Source: Euonymus europaeus (lineage: Eukaryota > Streptophyta > Magnoliopsida > Celastrales > Celastraceae). Taken from it: DNA of 64,000 bases. The notes under the pieces were generated by a model. The model did no database searches, had not been told where the DNA came from, and saw only the letters and a program-made list of their open reading frames with translations. The stretch lies in the NCBI GenBank assembly GCA_963580455.1, contig OY756969.1, forward strand, positions 10,927,501 to 10,991,500, written 5' to 3'. The position numbers were made by a program, and so were the translations under genes. Of this stretch, positions 10,370-22,637 are shown piece by piece. Each line of letters opens with the position of its first letter. The first letter of the stretch is position 1.

Positions 10370-11647
10370 TAGCTTATTGCTAGTCCCTAGTAATTCAAGT
10401 GTACAAATGTTATGAGAAAAGATTGAAAGTAACAATACTAGAACAAAAGGTAAGAGATCACAATTCCAATACAGATTAGTATAGTCACAACTTCCAACAC
10501 TTGTGTGTGTGCGCTAAGCCAAAACCTTCATACCACAATCCATAATGCATATAACCTCAAACAATTTATCCAAGTAAAAGCCTCAACTCCATATTCTCAC
10601 AGGGTATAAAAGGATTTCTGGGCTATGAATTTCTCTCATGGAGTTGGAAAATATATATGCACTCAGAAGAAAAGTCAATTTAAGGACAAACAAATAAACA
10701 AACATTGATCAAATGATAGGTATATTAGCTGTCAAGAACTTCCACCAGTTTTACCACAAACCTGCTTTGGAATTCTATTGATCAAAATTTTCCAATTGAC
10801 AAACTAATAGAGCCTTATTACAGAAAAACTTATCTACTGACGAATGACGAATACACATAACAATTTTTTCTCTTTTCTCTCTGTCTTTTTTCTTTCTTTC
10901 TTTTTCTTTTTTTTTTCTTTTTCATCATTTTTTTCTATTTTTTTTATGTCTCGAATTCATAATCTCGAATTCATAATATAGAACATCTCAAACAAAGGCC
11001 CAATAAAAGTACAACATTGTTCTCAAACATTGATCAATATCATCCTCAACTTTCATCCAATCATTCCACAAACCATGTAATGGTGTTCATTGACAGCAAT
11101 TATCCATTTCAAAAGATCAATGCAAGTTCATAAGTTGTTTTAATCATTTCTCTCCACTCATTTGTGCTTTAACCAGAAAATAGTCTTAGTCATATGCATT
11201 ATCATCCATCTTACCACAAGGCTTAGTATTGGTGGAAAACAAATGTGTTAAAAGTTGCTTTCTAATAATCCAGATAAAAAAAATGACTCAAACTAATTGT
11301 ACCAGTACCAAATCATCAAAGTGCATAAATATGTCACCACCCCCAACCTAAACTAAACATTATCCGCAATGTGAAAATGATGAAGAATGGAAAAATAATG
11401 CAATGCAAGGAAACATGGGATAGAAAAATACAACCTGAGGTGGAAAATGCTCGGACAAGGTGGAAGGGGAAGATGGTTAGCGCCACATCATATTCAATAG
11501 GACATTCAGCATATGTTCCAGCCGCTGTTGTCCAACCTCCAACCTATGCAGGCGGGCTAAGATGTCGTGAATGTGGTCAGTCGAAGGTAGTGCAGCAGCA
11601 GAAGAGTCAAACGCTTCCAGTGGTAAAGCAACTGGACGTCGCGATGT
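10370..11647 (-). other. Athila 3' non-coding region
   Basis: No coding signal is seen between the polypurine tract and the 3' ORF. A pyrimidine-rich tract (about 10865-10960, mostly T and C on plus) and a directly repeated TCTCGAATTCATAA (10951-10978) are the only structures noticed. The small plus-strand ORF at 11371-11700 overlaps the real minus-strand ORF and is not supported. Athila elements normally have a long 3' untranslated region here. Confidence 0.6.
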
Positions 11648-12460
11648 TCATTGTCTGCGAGCATTGGAAAGCATGTGGCCAGTACTCTGACGCCAGGTAG
11701 AGTTCTCCAAAATAGTCACTAGATAATTGGAAGTTGTCTGACTGGGAGGTGAGAGAATGCCCATACTGAAAAGCAACCGCGTGATGAGTCTCGGGAAATA
11801 TAATCTCCCGACCTTGGTTGTTTGTTTCTCGACAGGGGTCTTCTCCTTAAGAATGCTCTCAAGGTAAATCCGGCCAATATCAAACCAGACTCCGCGATAC
11901 ATGTAATATAGGGCAGAAAGTATGTTACCCTGGCGTTGTTGACTGTGTCCAATGGGGCAAAGGTTACTTCGGATGGCATCATCAAGCATCCACATCGTGG
12001 ACGGCAAATAAGAGCGGCCTGTAGAAGCAGCATTATTCGGATCGTGTCACCCTTGACACAGATCATCAATAATCTCTTGATGGGAAATAGAGATCGGCGC
12101 TTGAAAACCTATAGCGACGTCAGCGGTAGGTGGATAGCCTAAACATGAGCAAATATCCACTGACGTGAATTGAAGTCGAAGACCAGGGATGTCAACCTGA
12201 TACACTGGTTGAGTGCCAGAAGAGTGGGGTAACTTGAGAAGAGTATGGTAAAAGGAGCGAACGATGTGAGGATACACCGGGAATTCATCTTTTGGATCAG
12301 GATCGACCAAGAACAACAGCGAATGGTCACGGAGGTAGCTCATGGCCCATCGGTTGGCAGAATCGTTTAGGATTTTGGAATCGATTCGACGTTCTGGCAG
12401 GATTGTAGCTCTGGCGAATAAGTCTACCGTCGCAACGGCATCACGGGGGCTGCGCGACAT
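11648..12460 (-). pseudogene. Athila 3' ORF (env-position protein) with one in-frame stop
   Basis: From an ATG at 12460 (MSRSPRDAVATVD) the minus-strand frame runs 137 codons to a TGA near 12047. It then continues in the same frame to 11648, giving about 270 codons with a single nonsense codon. The segment AIRSNLCPIGHSQQRQGNIL followed by ALYYMYRGVWFDIGRIYLESIL matches the pattern of the plant-transposon protein encoded downstream of integrase in Athila elements. The upstream block (PHIVRSFYHTLL) fits the same family. Its function is unknown; an envelope-like role has been proposed for this ORF position. The TGA could arise from CGA by one C-to-T change. No transmembrane segment is obvious. 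Confidence 0.7.
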
Positions 12461-12887
12461 ACTGTGATGGAGGAAGAGAAAGATGATCTGAAAATGGAGA
12501 GTTGAAAATCAGGAATAAACAGAGTGTGAGAAGAGAAGACAATTAGGTTTTTTTTTTTTTTGTAGATCATTGGTGAAGAAGATATAAACAATTATATCAC
12601 TAATTACACCAGGGAAATTCCCAGGAAAGATTGGAGGGACACAGTGGTCCACTTAATTACCAAACTCCTTAGACAGAATTTTCCTAGACATGCAATTAGT
12701 AGCATAATATATCATACTATCTTACTCGATCGAAATATATATTGCGAAACCCAAAAATATAAATATAAATAAATATACTGTTTTTTTTTTGTAGAAAAAA
12801 TTGAACACACAAAGATAATGAGAAAGAAATATGGGTTGCCTCTCATAAGCGCTAAATTTAGCGTCGTCAGCCAGACGGAACAACTTA
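12461..12887 (-). other. Athila spacer between integrase and 3' ORF
   Basis: Non-coding. It contains two poly-T runs on the plus strand (about 12547-12562 and 12780-12791) and an AT-rich segment (12720-12780). No promoter or splice signal is convincing. Confidence 0.5.
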
Positions 12888-14054
12888 TCAAGTGAGTGGA
12901 ACAGGATCAGAGAGTCTTAAATTCTCATCAAGATGTTCTGTTGCTGGCTCTAAATAGTGCTTGAGACGATGACCATTCACTTTAAAAATATTTCCCGTCT
13001 GTGGGTGTTGAAGATTCACTGCACCATGTGAAAAAACATGAGTAATAAGGAATGGATCATACCATCGTGAACGGAGCTTACCTGGGAATAGTCGGAGGTG
13101 TGAGTTATATAATAAGACTTTCTGCCCAGGTTCAAAATGTTTTCTCAAAATGGTCTTATCATGATAGGCCTTGGTCTTCTCCTTGTATATTTTAGAGCTC
13201 TCATAGGCTTCATTTCGGAGTTCTTCCAACTCACTCAACTGTAACTTTCGTTGCTCTCTTGCAGCCTTCATCTCAAAATTGTACTGTTTGATAGCCCAAT
13301 ATGCTTTGTTCTCTAATTCAACTGGTAAGTGGCAGGGTTTGCCAAAAACCAACCTGTATGGTGACATTCCAATCGGAGTTTTGTAGGCTGTACGATAAGC
13401 CCATAGAGCATCCATGAGATGATCAGACCAATCCTTGCGTGAGGAGCTCACAGTCTTCTCCAATATCTACTTAATTTCCATATTACAAATTTTAGCTTGT
13501 CTGCTTGTCTGTGGATGATATGGCGTGGACACCTTATGTTTGACTCCGTACTTTTGCAAGAGTGCTGCAAAAAGTTTATTATTGAAATGGGACCCTCCAT
13601 CACTAATTATCGCCCTGGGTGTTCCAAATCTCGCAAATATATTTTCTTTAAGGAATCTGAGAACAACTTGAGAATCATTAGTCTTGGATGGAACTGCTTC
13701 CACCCATTTTGAAACATAATCCACAGCAAGTAAGATATATAAATAACCTTTAGATGAAGGAAAAGGTCCCATGAAATCAATACCCCAAACATAAAAAATT
13801 TCAACTATTAGAATAGGAGATAAAGGCATCTGATTCCTAGATGAAAGATTACCTAACCGCTGACACCTATCACGAGTAGAGCAGAAAGTATATGCATCTT
13901 TGAACAAACTCGGCCAATGAAATCCACATTGCAATACTTTCAAAGCTGTCTTCTTTGGTCCAGAATGTCCTCCATAAGCATATGAGTGACAAAACGTGAG
14001 TATGGATTGAAATTCTGATTCTGGCATACACCGTCTAATGATTTGGTCAGAACA
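12888..14054 (-). pseudogene. Athila integrase
   Basis: The minus-strand frame from about 14054 to 12888 encodes a Ty3/gypsy integrase. The zinc-binding H...H...C...C region is visible ([12 protein letters not shown], then FCSTRDRC). The core starts with GIDFMGPF (first catalytic Asp), and ISDGGSHF carries the second. The third catalytic residue, normally Glu in a QAE motif, reads QAK (RQAKICN), so catalysis should be abolished. In-frame TAG codons interrupt the frame before the Met at 14027 and again at 13464-13466. The C-terminal part ([20 protein letters not shown], then [10 protein letters not shown]) ends at a stop at 12888. No chromodomain is present, as expected for Athila. Confidence 0.88.
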
Positions 14055-14535
14055 CTATTTGAAAAGGTATGGATCATCCCATATGTAATATTTTGCTGTT
14101 TTCACGAGCTTATCCTTGTAAGTTCTTGGCACATTTCCCGGAAGATCACCTGTAACAAGGTAATTGACAATGTCAGCATACCATGGTGTAGAAATAGATA
14201 AAGATAATAATTGCTCATCAGGAAAATTCTCATTTAGAGGCAAAGAGTCTTCTTCGGTCACTGAATTGTTCACCAAACGGCTGAGGTGATCGGCCACTAC
14301 ATTCTCGGATCCTTTTTTGTCCTTAATCTCCATATCGAACTCTTGAAGTAATAGAATCCATCTAATCAAGCGAGGCTTCGCATCCTTCTTTTGAAGAAGG
14401 TACCTAAGAGCTGCAAGGTCAGAAAATACAATTACTTTAGTGCCAATCAAATATGCACGAAATTTTTCTAAAGCAAAAATAACAGAAAGGAGCTTCTTCT
14501 CTGTAGTGGAGTAGTTTAATTGGGCATCATTGAGT
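14055..14535 (-). pseudogene. Athila RNase H
   Basis: The frame ending at 14055 carries an RNase H domain: [15 protein letters not shown] contains a conserved Asp, followed by [15 protein letters not shown], a region rich in Lys/Asp, and ADHLSRL, the normal RH/IN boundary. The amino-terminal part of the domain (WDASDYAVGA) is read in the RT frame. A single missing base near 14541-14545 separates the two frames. It would remove the RNA strand of the RNA-DNA hybrid during reverse transcription. It is continuous in frame with the integrase apart from one TAG. Confidence 0.85.
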
Positions 14536-16120
14536 GTTCTACTGCATAGTAGATAACATGAGGTACTTTATTTACTCGTTGTCCCAAAATTGCTCCTACA
14601 GCATAATCTGAAGCATCCCACATTAGTTCAAAAGGGAGGCTCCAATTGGGAGGCATCATGATCGGTGCTGACGTACGAAGGAGTTTAAGCTTGTTAAAAG
14701 CTATCAAACATGTCTCATCAAACTCAAATGTCACATCCTTGGATAGTAAGTTACACAATGGCTTAGTTATCTTGGAGAAATCCTTGATGAACCTCCTGTA
14801 GAAGCCTGCATGTCCAAGGAAAGATCTTATTTCCTTAACTGTAGATGGAGGTGGAAGATTACTTACCAGATCCACTTTTGCTTTGTCAACTTCTATTCCC
14901 TTGCTAGAGATGATATGACCAAGTACAATTCCTTGTTGTACCATAAAATGACATTTTTCCCAGTTTAAAACTAGATTGCATTCTTGGCATCTTTCTAAGA
15001 CCAAAGCGAGGTTATGAAGGCATTTATCAAAAGATGAACCAAATACACTAAAATCATCCATAAATAACTCAATAATTTGCTCCACCATATCTGAAAATAT
15101 GCTCATCATACACCTTTGAAAAGTACCTGGAGCATTGCAAAGACCAAAAGGCATGCGCCTGGAGGCGAATGTATCATATGGACAAGTAAATGTCGTCTTG
15201 TCTTGATCTTCTGGTGCTATTGCAATCTGATTGTAGCCCGAATATCCATCAATAAAACAATAATGGCTATGACTTGCAAGACGTTCCAACATTTGATCAA
15301 TAAAAGGTAGTGTAAAATGATCTTTTCTAGTACCTGAATTAAGCTTTCTGTAGTCAATGCAAACACGCCATCCTGTTTGAACTCGCATGGGAACCAACTC
15401 ATTATCTTCATTAAGGACTACTGTAACTCCAGATTTTTTAGGAACCACTTGTACCGGACTAACCCATTTGCTATCAGAGATAGGGTAAATGATGCCAACA
15501 TCTAGCAATTTGAGTACTTCTTTTAGCACCACCTCCTTCATTATTGGGTTAAGTTTGCGTTGGGCATCTCTTGTTGGTTTTGTTCTGTCCTCTAGTAGTA
15601 TCTGATGCATACATCTAGAGGGACTAATTCCTCTGATATCAGCAATACTCCATCCGATTGATGTTTTATGCTCTTTTAGTACTCTCAACAATTTCTCTTC
15701 TTCTTCATTGCTGAGGTCAGACGTAATGATTACTAGCAATGTACTTCCTTCACCCACATACGCATACTTCAAATGCTTTGGTAGTTCCTTCAAATTCAAT
15801 TGAGGTGCCTGCACAACAGATGGTACAAGTTTTGTCTTAGGCACTGGTAAAGGCTCAAAGGCAGAAATATACATACCTAAAGAAGGTAAGGCTCCAAGGC
15901 GAGCTAAGACTTTGCTAGCTTGTTTATCCTCATCGATGGTTCCAAAGTCATGAATTAAAACTTTGTCCATAATATCTCGACCACAACTTTCATTGAACAC
16001 TTGTTGACAAATTGTATCTAACGCATCTAAGTGAAAACAGTAATGTTCATCACTTGGTAATTTGAGTACCCTTTTGAACATCAATTTTGGTACCCTCTGT
16101 GGCCATGAATGGACAACCAA
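14516..16120 (-). pseudogene. Athila reverse transcriptase
   Basis: This is the longest open frame in the window (534 codons). It shows all core RT blocks in order: SPVQVVPKKSG, GWRVCIDYRKLN, DGYSGYNQI, FTCPYDTFA, MPFGLCNAPGTFQRCM, FMDDFSVFG (the YxDD box), GIVLGHIISSKGIEVD and FLGHAGFYRRFI. The amino-terminal 130 residues link to the protease. The frame differs from that of protease and RNase H, so one indel lies near 16065 and another near 14543. RT itself has no internal stop. In Athila this domain is part of one Gag-Pol polyprotein, so the shifts are mutational. Confidence 0.93.
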
Positions 16121-16525
16121 GAATTATGGTTAATTTTACTTCTGACAAAGGAATCGGCTCCATCTCCAATACTAGAAAATCAGCAGGTAAGATTAATCCG
16201 TCAACTTTGACTAAGACATCTTCCAGAATACCTCTAGGGTATTTGATGGATCTATCTACCAACTGGATGCTCACAGAGGTCGCCTTTAGTTTCGCTATAT
16301 TCAAAGATTCAAAAATAGAAAAAGGCATTAGATTGACAGATGCACCTAAGTCAAGAAGAGCTTTCTCAAACCTGTGATCCCCAATGATACAAGGGATAGT
16401 AAAACTTCCCGGATCTTTTAGCTTGGGAGGGAGTTTGCTTTGTAGAACAGCTGAAACTTCCTCAGAAACCTTAATCATTTCAAACTCTTTGAACTTCCTC
16501 TTATTTGTGCACAAATCCGTGAGGA
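16050..16525 (-). pseudogene. Athila aspartic protease
   Basis: The frame contains the Athila-type active site ALLDLGASVNLMPFSIF with the catalytic Asp in DLGA, preceded by the GSFTIPCIIGDHRFEKAL strand and followed by ILGCPFMATEGTKIDV. The nominal start in this frame is a TTG, not a true initiator. The upstream part is the end of gag, which continues at 25063 on the other side of the CACTA. Removing the CACTA and one copy of ACT makes gag and this protease continuous in a single frame, which shows that the insertion hit an open polyprotein gene. Confidence 0.88.
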
Positions 16526-16528
16526 ACT
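16526..16528. repeat. CACTA target-site duplication, left copy
   Basis: ACT immediately precedes the left terminal repeat and is repeated at 25060-25062. A 3-bp duplication is diagnostic of CACTA insertion. Confidence 0.9.
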
Positions 16529-16540
16529 CCCTACAAGAAA

Positions 16541-16930
16541 TCTATCAATTACCGACGAATTTTTCCGACAGAAATGTTTCGTCGCTAATTTTCAACGTCA
16601 AACCGACAGAAGTTTCAATACGTTTTTTACCGACGGATTCCCGACAGATCACCGACGAAACTTTTCCCGACCATTTTTTCCGTCGTCAATATTTGCCGCC
16701 ATTCATGGCGCGAATTTTTGCGACGATTTACCGAAGGAATTTCAGACCATGATATGTAACTTTACCGACGGATTTATTTCCGTCGTTAAATTATCTTTAA
16801 TTTAGAAAATTCATTGCCGACGAAAATTTCCGTCGGTAAAAGTTTGTCGTTTAATGTTTTAATCATTAAAAAATTAAATTATTTGTTGTTACTTACCGAC
16901 GGAAATAATGCCGTCGGTAATTTGTTTTAG
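16541..16930. repeat. CACTA left subterminal repeat array
   Basis: ACCGACG and its complement CGTCGGT recur many times in both orientations (for example 16550, 16650, 16765, 16826, 16897, 16910), often as near-palindromes around AATTTCC. Such arrays are the binding sites for the TNPA-type protein in CACTA elements. Confidence 0.85.
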
Positions 16931-17040
16931 TTTTACAAAAATGAATTTTGGCCCACCCTTTATTCTTGTCTAGGGCAACCTTTATTCTGGTCTTTCTCCT
17001 TCTACCTCCCCATCTCTGTCTCTTTTTGTTGTTCTGATTG

Positions 17041-17170
17041 TAAGCGTTGGTGGTGGAGCGTTGTTGTTCCGATTCCGATTGTGAGTGTTGGTGTTTCTCT
17101 TCTTTCTGTTCCGATTTCGATTGGAAGCGTTGGTGTTTCTCTTCTTGTTGTTCCGATTCCTCGTTCTCAC
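17041..17170. repeat. Short tandem repeat in CACTA leader
   Basis: A unit of roughly 50-60 bases containing GTTGGTGTTTCTCTTC and TTCCGATT is repeated two to three times. It produces Glu/Gln/Ser/Asn-rich ORFs on the minus strand that are artefacts. Confidence 0.65.
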
Positions 17171-18952
17171 CTTCATCCACTTTCGGTTTAGATGTAAGAG
17201 TAGGCTGGAAAGCAACATATGATTCTTAGTGGTCGGCCAATCTAAGGTACGTAGCTAGTCTTGTAGAGTTTTTCAGCATGCTTTCTGACCCCTCAGTCTT
17301 GTAATTTGGTTCCTCTCCTTAAAGGTGACTCAAGGGAGGCTTAACAAACACTTGCTAAGGCACAATTTCTTCAAGATTCGAAATCAGTGAAGGCAAAAGC
17401 TTGGCTCTTCTCCAGGATTGCTAGCATCCATAGGTCAATTCATACTCTTTCTTCAAATTTATTTTCTTGCTCTCTGAAACCTTGATTCTTTATGTGCTAA
17501 AATCTTCATGTGTTGAAACCTTCATTCTTCTTGTTTGAACACCGTAGTATCTTTCATAAAGTAGGTATTGTGACTTGAAAGGAGAGGCTCTGGCCATTCA
17601 TGTACGAGTTACTCTGCCAATTCTGACCCCAATTGCTTGACATTGTTTGCCATCCTGTTTTTGATCCCTTAATTGACACTAAACGCACATCTCCTGCACC
17701 GCCAATGTTTGTGACTAACACCGAGTTGAAGTAGGACTGTAGGAGTGACCATTCACTTAGAAAAGTCTATTTTCTTGTGGTCAATTTTCTTTGTTATTTC
17801 ATTATATAATTGCATTGGTCTATTTTCAATTTGCACGTTGAAAAGTCTCATTTCTGGATTGATTTTGTTAAGCTAGCAATTAGTGGCAATTAGAGTTAGG
17901 AAAGGTCAAACTCTCTATCTTCATTACTGAATACAAACATATTAATGTCCTTTTGCCCATTAATTAATATTGCCTATAAATATGTTTCTTTTCTTTTTTT
18001 TTGTAAAAATAGTGCCTATATTTCTATTTTTTTGCTACCAGATTGTGAGTTCGTGGGAAGACTTCAATAGTTGTTGTACATATCCACTGTAGTTCTATAC
18101 TTACTCTATCAGTCTAGCAATTGGAGTCAAGTAACTGAATATCTCACACCTTTTTTTTTATAGAAGATGACGAAAAAAAAATGTGATATTGGTTATTCTT
18201 CATTATACATGGTTTCCCTTATGCTTTCATTTATTCTTTTGAGTTGTGTTCTGCTTTGGTCGTTGGGCTTTGCTTCATTTTCTTGAGTTATGTAATTGTG
18301 CTTTGGTCAATTGCCTTTGCTACTTGATTGTAAAGACAAATTTTGGGTCTCGCTGTGCCCATGGATCATTAAACATAATCAATCTCAGGATCCACTTTGC
18401 TAATTTTTTTTTTGGTCCAAAGGGTGAATTTTTTTTTGCCACTTCTGGTCTCTGGCTCTTTGAAAAATGGTTGTTTTCAACATACTAGAGTTGTCTTCAA
18501 TCTGCAGGTTTCGTATTGCAAGAAAACGTAATTAATGCGTCTATAAATGCACATATATATATATATATGTATATGTATGTATGCTAGTATGTGTGTGTGT
18601 ATATATATATGTATGTACATGAAGCATGCCCACTTATTTTCACTCATGAAATCACTTTTGAGGCTTGGGGTTCCTAGTTAGAGCTTGGAAATTTCATCTC
18701 CAGCTTTTGAAGAAGGGATTCGTGTAGTGAGTAGTCCATTAAAATGATGAAGTTTATGTTAGAACTCTCATGCTTCTTTGAAATGAAGCTTTGCTAGCTT
18801 TCATGGTTGGTCAATTGTTGTGACTTGTCTTATTAGTGTTAATGGCCTCAAATTAAGTTTTTCACATTTTAATCAACATGTGATGTTGTTGTACCACCAA
18901 GAAGAGTACTAATGTCTCTAATACCTTGTTTTTTACCTTCTGTTAGAAAAAA
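17171..18952 (+). other. CACTA 5' leader / intron region of the TNPD-like gene
   Basis: Non-coding between the subterminal array and the first transposase codons. It contains an AT/GT microsatellite (about 18549-18615). It also holds a stray copy of part of the transposase exon: CATCTCCAGCTTTTGAAGAA at 18695-18714, followed by GGGATTCGTG. This resembles 19143-19172 with few differences. No other coding signal is seen. Confidence 0.55.
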
Positions 18953-21900
18953 ATGTCAAGCATACCTAGGTCGTGGATGTATGCTAGGCTAATTGATGGA
19001 CTTCTCAATCATGAATTTATGGAAGGGGTGCAACATTTCATTGCTTATGCTCGTTCTCAACCAGAGAGCATGGACGGAACTAAGATTAGATGTCCATGTG
19101 TACGATGCCATAACCGTAGATTCTGGGAACCGGAAGAAGTGCATCTCCATCTTTTGAAGAAGGGTTTCGTGCGGGATTATTACATATGATCTCGTCATGG
19201 GGAATCATATTTTGGAGCAGGGAATGATGATGGCGGACACTAACACGTGGGCTTATGCGTCTGCATCTGCAAGATCAGATATGGAGATCCCTAATCCTTA
19301 CCACACAATGGTGACGGATGCAGCTGGACCGAGCTTTGATCAATCAAATTTTGAGGAATCTCCGAACCCAAATGCACAAAAATTGTATGACATGCTGCAG
19401 GGAGCGGAGCAAGAATTGTGGCCAGGGTGTGAAACAGTCTCCCAACTATCGGCTATGGCACGGTTGCTGAGCATTAAGTCCGAACATCATTTGTCGGAGA
19501 ATTTCTATGATGCAATCACTAGATTATTTAAAGATGCATTACCGGAGGACAACACACTTTCAGATAGCTTTTACAGCACAAAAAAGTTTGTCCAAGGATT
19601 AGGGCTTCCGGTGGAGAAGATACATTATTGCTTGAACGGGTGCATGATATATTGGGGCAATGACATTGACTTGAGAAGTTGCAAATTCTGTCAGTACCCT
19701 CGTTTTCAGAGTAGAGGAAGAAGGGAAGCGGGGAAAAAGAAGGAGGTTCCACACCAAAAGATGTATTACTTTCCTTTAGCGCCGAGGCTACAGAGGTTGT
19801 ATGCTTCAACAGCCACCGCAGAGCACATGAGGTGGCATGATAACCATGACCAAGAAGAGGGAGTAATGTGTCACCCTTCGGATTCAGAGGCGTGGAAACA
19901 CTTCAACGGAGTTCATCAAGTATTTTCAGGTGAATCACGTAATGTGAGGCTGGGTTTATGCACAGACGGTTTTCAACCTTTTGGCCAATCGGGGCAACAG
20001 TATTCATCATGGCCAATGATAGTCACTCCATATAATTTGCCTCCCTGGATGTGTATGAAAGATGAATTTATGTTTCTGACAGTGATTGTGCCTGGACCGA
20101 AGAATCCTAAGCATAAAATAGATGTCTTCTTGCAGCCACTAATTCATGAATTGTGCATGTTGTGGGAGGATGGTGTTGAGACATGGGATGTATCTTTGAA
20201 GCAGAATTTTCTGCTACGAGCTGCTCTTATGTGGACTATCAATGACTTTCCAGCATACTCGATGTTGTCTGGTTGGAGTACAGCTGGGAAGTTAGCTTTT
20301 CCATATTGCATGGAAGATTCTGGAGCATTTACTCTTCAAAGAGGAGGTAAGACATCGTGGTTTGACAACCACCGCAAGTTTTTGCCTGTGAACCATCCGT
20401 TTAGAAGGAACAAGAACTGGTTTAGAAAAAATACGATCGTCACTGAAATGGCACCATCAGTAAGATCTGGCGAGGAGATATATAATTGTATATGTGCATT
20501 TGGGTTGGAGAAAGTCACAGAGGAGGGCGGAGAGCATTGGAATCAACATATGTGTAGAATTTCAGTTTGTGGTTGGAAGAAGCGTAGCATATTTTGGGAT
20601 TTACCTTATTGGAGAAAAAACCTCATTCGCCATAATCTGGATGTGATGCACATTGAGAAAAATGTCTTTGAAAATGTTTTAACACTGTCATGAACATTGA
20701 AGGCAAGTCAAAAGATAACGCCAAGGCACGAGATGATATGAAAGTAATATGCCGCCGAAAAGAGTTAGAAATTAATCCTGAAACAGGAAAATATCCGAAG
20801 GCATGCTACTGTTTAGATAAGGCTAGCAAACAAGTAGTTTGTGAATGGGTTAGAAGTTTGAAATTTCCAGATGGATATGTGTCAAACATGGGCCGATGTG
20901 TGGACATGAAGAAGTATAAGCTTTTTGGGATGAAAAGTCATGATTGTCATGTGTTCATGCAACGGTTGATTCCGATAGCATTTCGTGAATTGTTGCCAAG
21001 TAACGTGTGGCAAACATTGACAGAATTGAGTTTGTTCTTCAAGGAATTAACATGCTCTTCATTGAGAGTGGAGGAGATGAAGAGATTGGAGATGGAAATT
21101 CCCATTATTCTGTGTAAATTGGAGCGAATATTTCCTCCTGCCTTCTTTGACTCAATGGAGCATCTACCAGTTCACTTGCCTTACGAAGCAAGAATTGCAA
21201 GCCCAGTTCAGTATCGGTGGATGTATCCGTTCGAACGATTCCTTCGACACTTGAAGCAGAATGTGAAAAATAAAGCTAGGGTTGAAGGATCGATATGTAA
21301 TGCATATTTAGTAGAAGAAACTACAAGTTTTTGTTCTTTCTATTTTGAGCCTCACGTACACACCAGACATAGGAAAGTGCCTCGGAATGATGATGGGGGT
21401 GATGTGGAGACGGTTGAAGGGAATCTTTCTATATTTACTCATCCTGGTCGAGCATATGGAAGATCAAAAATCAGGCCACTTGAGGACAGAGAACTATTGG
21501 CAGCTTAGTCCTATATTCTTCTTAATTGTCAAGAGATTGAGCCATATGTCAAGTAAGTTTTCAATACATAATTGCTCAACAAATAGACAAGAACCTATAT
21601 TTGGATCAACTAATATAATTTTGTTATTTTTTTGGACATGAAGTATTTATATCAACTACTTACAAGATGATGGAATCGTAAATGAGGCTTTGGTTGATGC
21701 GGCATTGGTGAATCAATTTCCATCTTGGTTTAGGCAATATGTAAGATCTTCATAACCTGATCACTTTTACTTCTCAATTATTATAAACGTGTAGTTTGAT
21801 TTGTTCTTTGTTATGGTTCAGGCGCTTGATCCTATGAATGGCATTTCCAACCAATTCATCAAAGACCTCGCTCTTTGGCCTTTAAGAAACGTGAAATCCG

Positions 21901-22563
21901 TTCCAGTTTACTTCGTAAATGGTTACAAATTTCATACAACAAATCATGGATCACAAAAAGCAACCGTCAATAGTGGAGTGTGCATTAAGGGGACGAATTA
22001 TTGTGAGACGAGTAGTGATTACTATGGTATGATAAATGAGATACTAATCTTGGAATACCCTAGGCTACCAGTCAAAAGAACAGTATTGTTCAAGTGTGAT
22101 TGGTTCGATCCTACTCCCAATACTGGAACGAAAGTTCATCTTCAAGGTAATCTCATGGAGGTCAACCAGAGAAGACGTTTCAACAAGTATGAACCATTTA
22201 TTCTTGCGATGCAAGCCCAACAAGTATATTTCGTACCTTATCCAAGCTTAAGGCGAGATAGAAGTGAGTGGTTAGCAGTTTGTAAAATTAAGGCTAGACC
22301 GATTGTTGATATGCCAACATCGACAACTAGCAATAGTACTATGATATCATCAGCCTTTCAAGAGGAGGAGTCAGAGTTGCAACCAGTATGTGCTAGCGAT
22401 GATGTTGCTCCCGGTCCACTGAACGATACAAATGGTTCTTTATTAGAACTAGATGAAATGACGATGACGAGGAGGAGGAGGCTGAACTTGATTCGGGGTC
22501 AAATGATGAGTTAATTGATGAGGATGAGTTTGAATTAGATGATGAAGAGGACGACGATGACTA
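18953..22563 (+). pseudogene. TNPD-like CACTA transposase (Transposase_21 / TNP2)
   Basis: The gene starts at ATG 18953 with a transposase-associated zinc domain (RSWMYARLIDG ... CPCVRCHN). The TNP2 core follows in 19197-20693: RLGLCTDGFQPFG, WPMIVTPYNLPPWMCMK, ETWDVSLKQNF, ALMWTINDFPAYSMLSGWST. A DUF4218 region follows (20690-21508; YPFERFLRHLKQNVKN), then short exons to a DUF4216 region (21822-22514; DYYGMINEI, VLFKCDWFDP, NKYEPFILAMQAQQV). An acidic tail ends at TAG 22563. Damage seen: TGA near 19187, a frame change near 19197, a one-base loss near 20680, TAG at 21506-21508, and a frameshift near 22455. Introns are visible, for example 21741-21821 (GT...AG). It would cut and join the element ends. 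Confidence 0.93.
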
Positions 22564-22637
22564 GTGTTAGTACTCTTAATTTTTGATATGTTGATTCTTC
22601 CTTATATTAATTTAACAATTTGGTCATGTTTACAGAT

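Noticed and set aside
16893..17218. Gln/Glu/Ser-rich minus-strand ORFs that look like a splicing-factor-type protein
   Set aside because: They are translations of a short tandem repeat and subterminal DNA of the CACTA element, antisense to the transposase genes.
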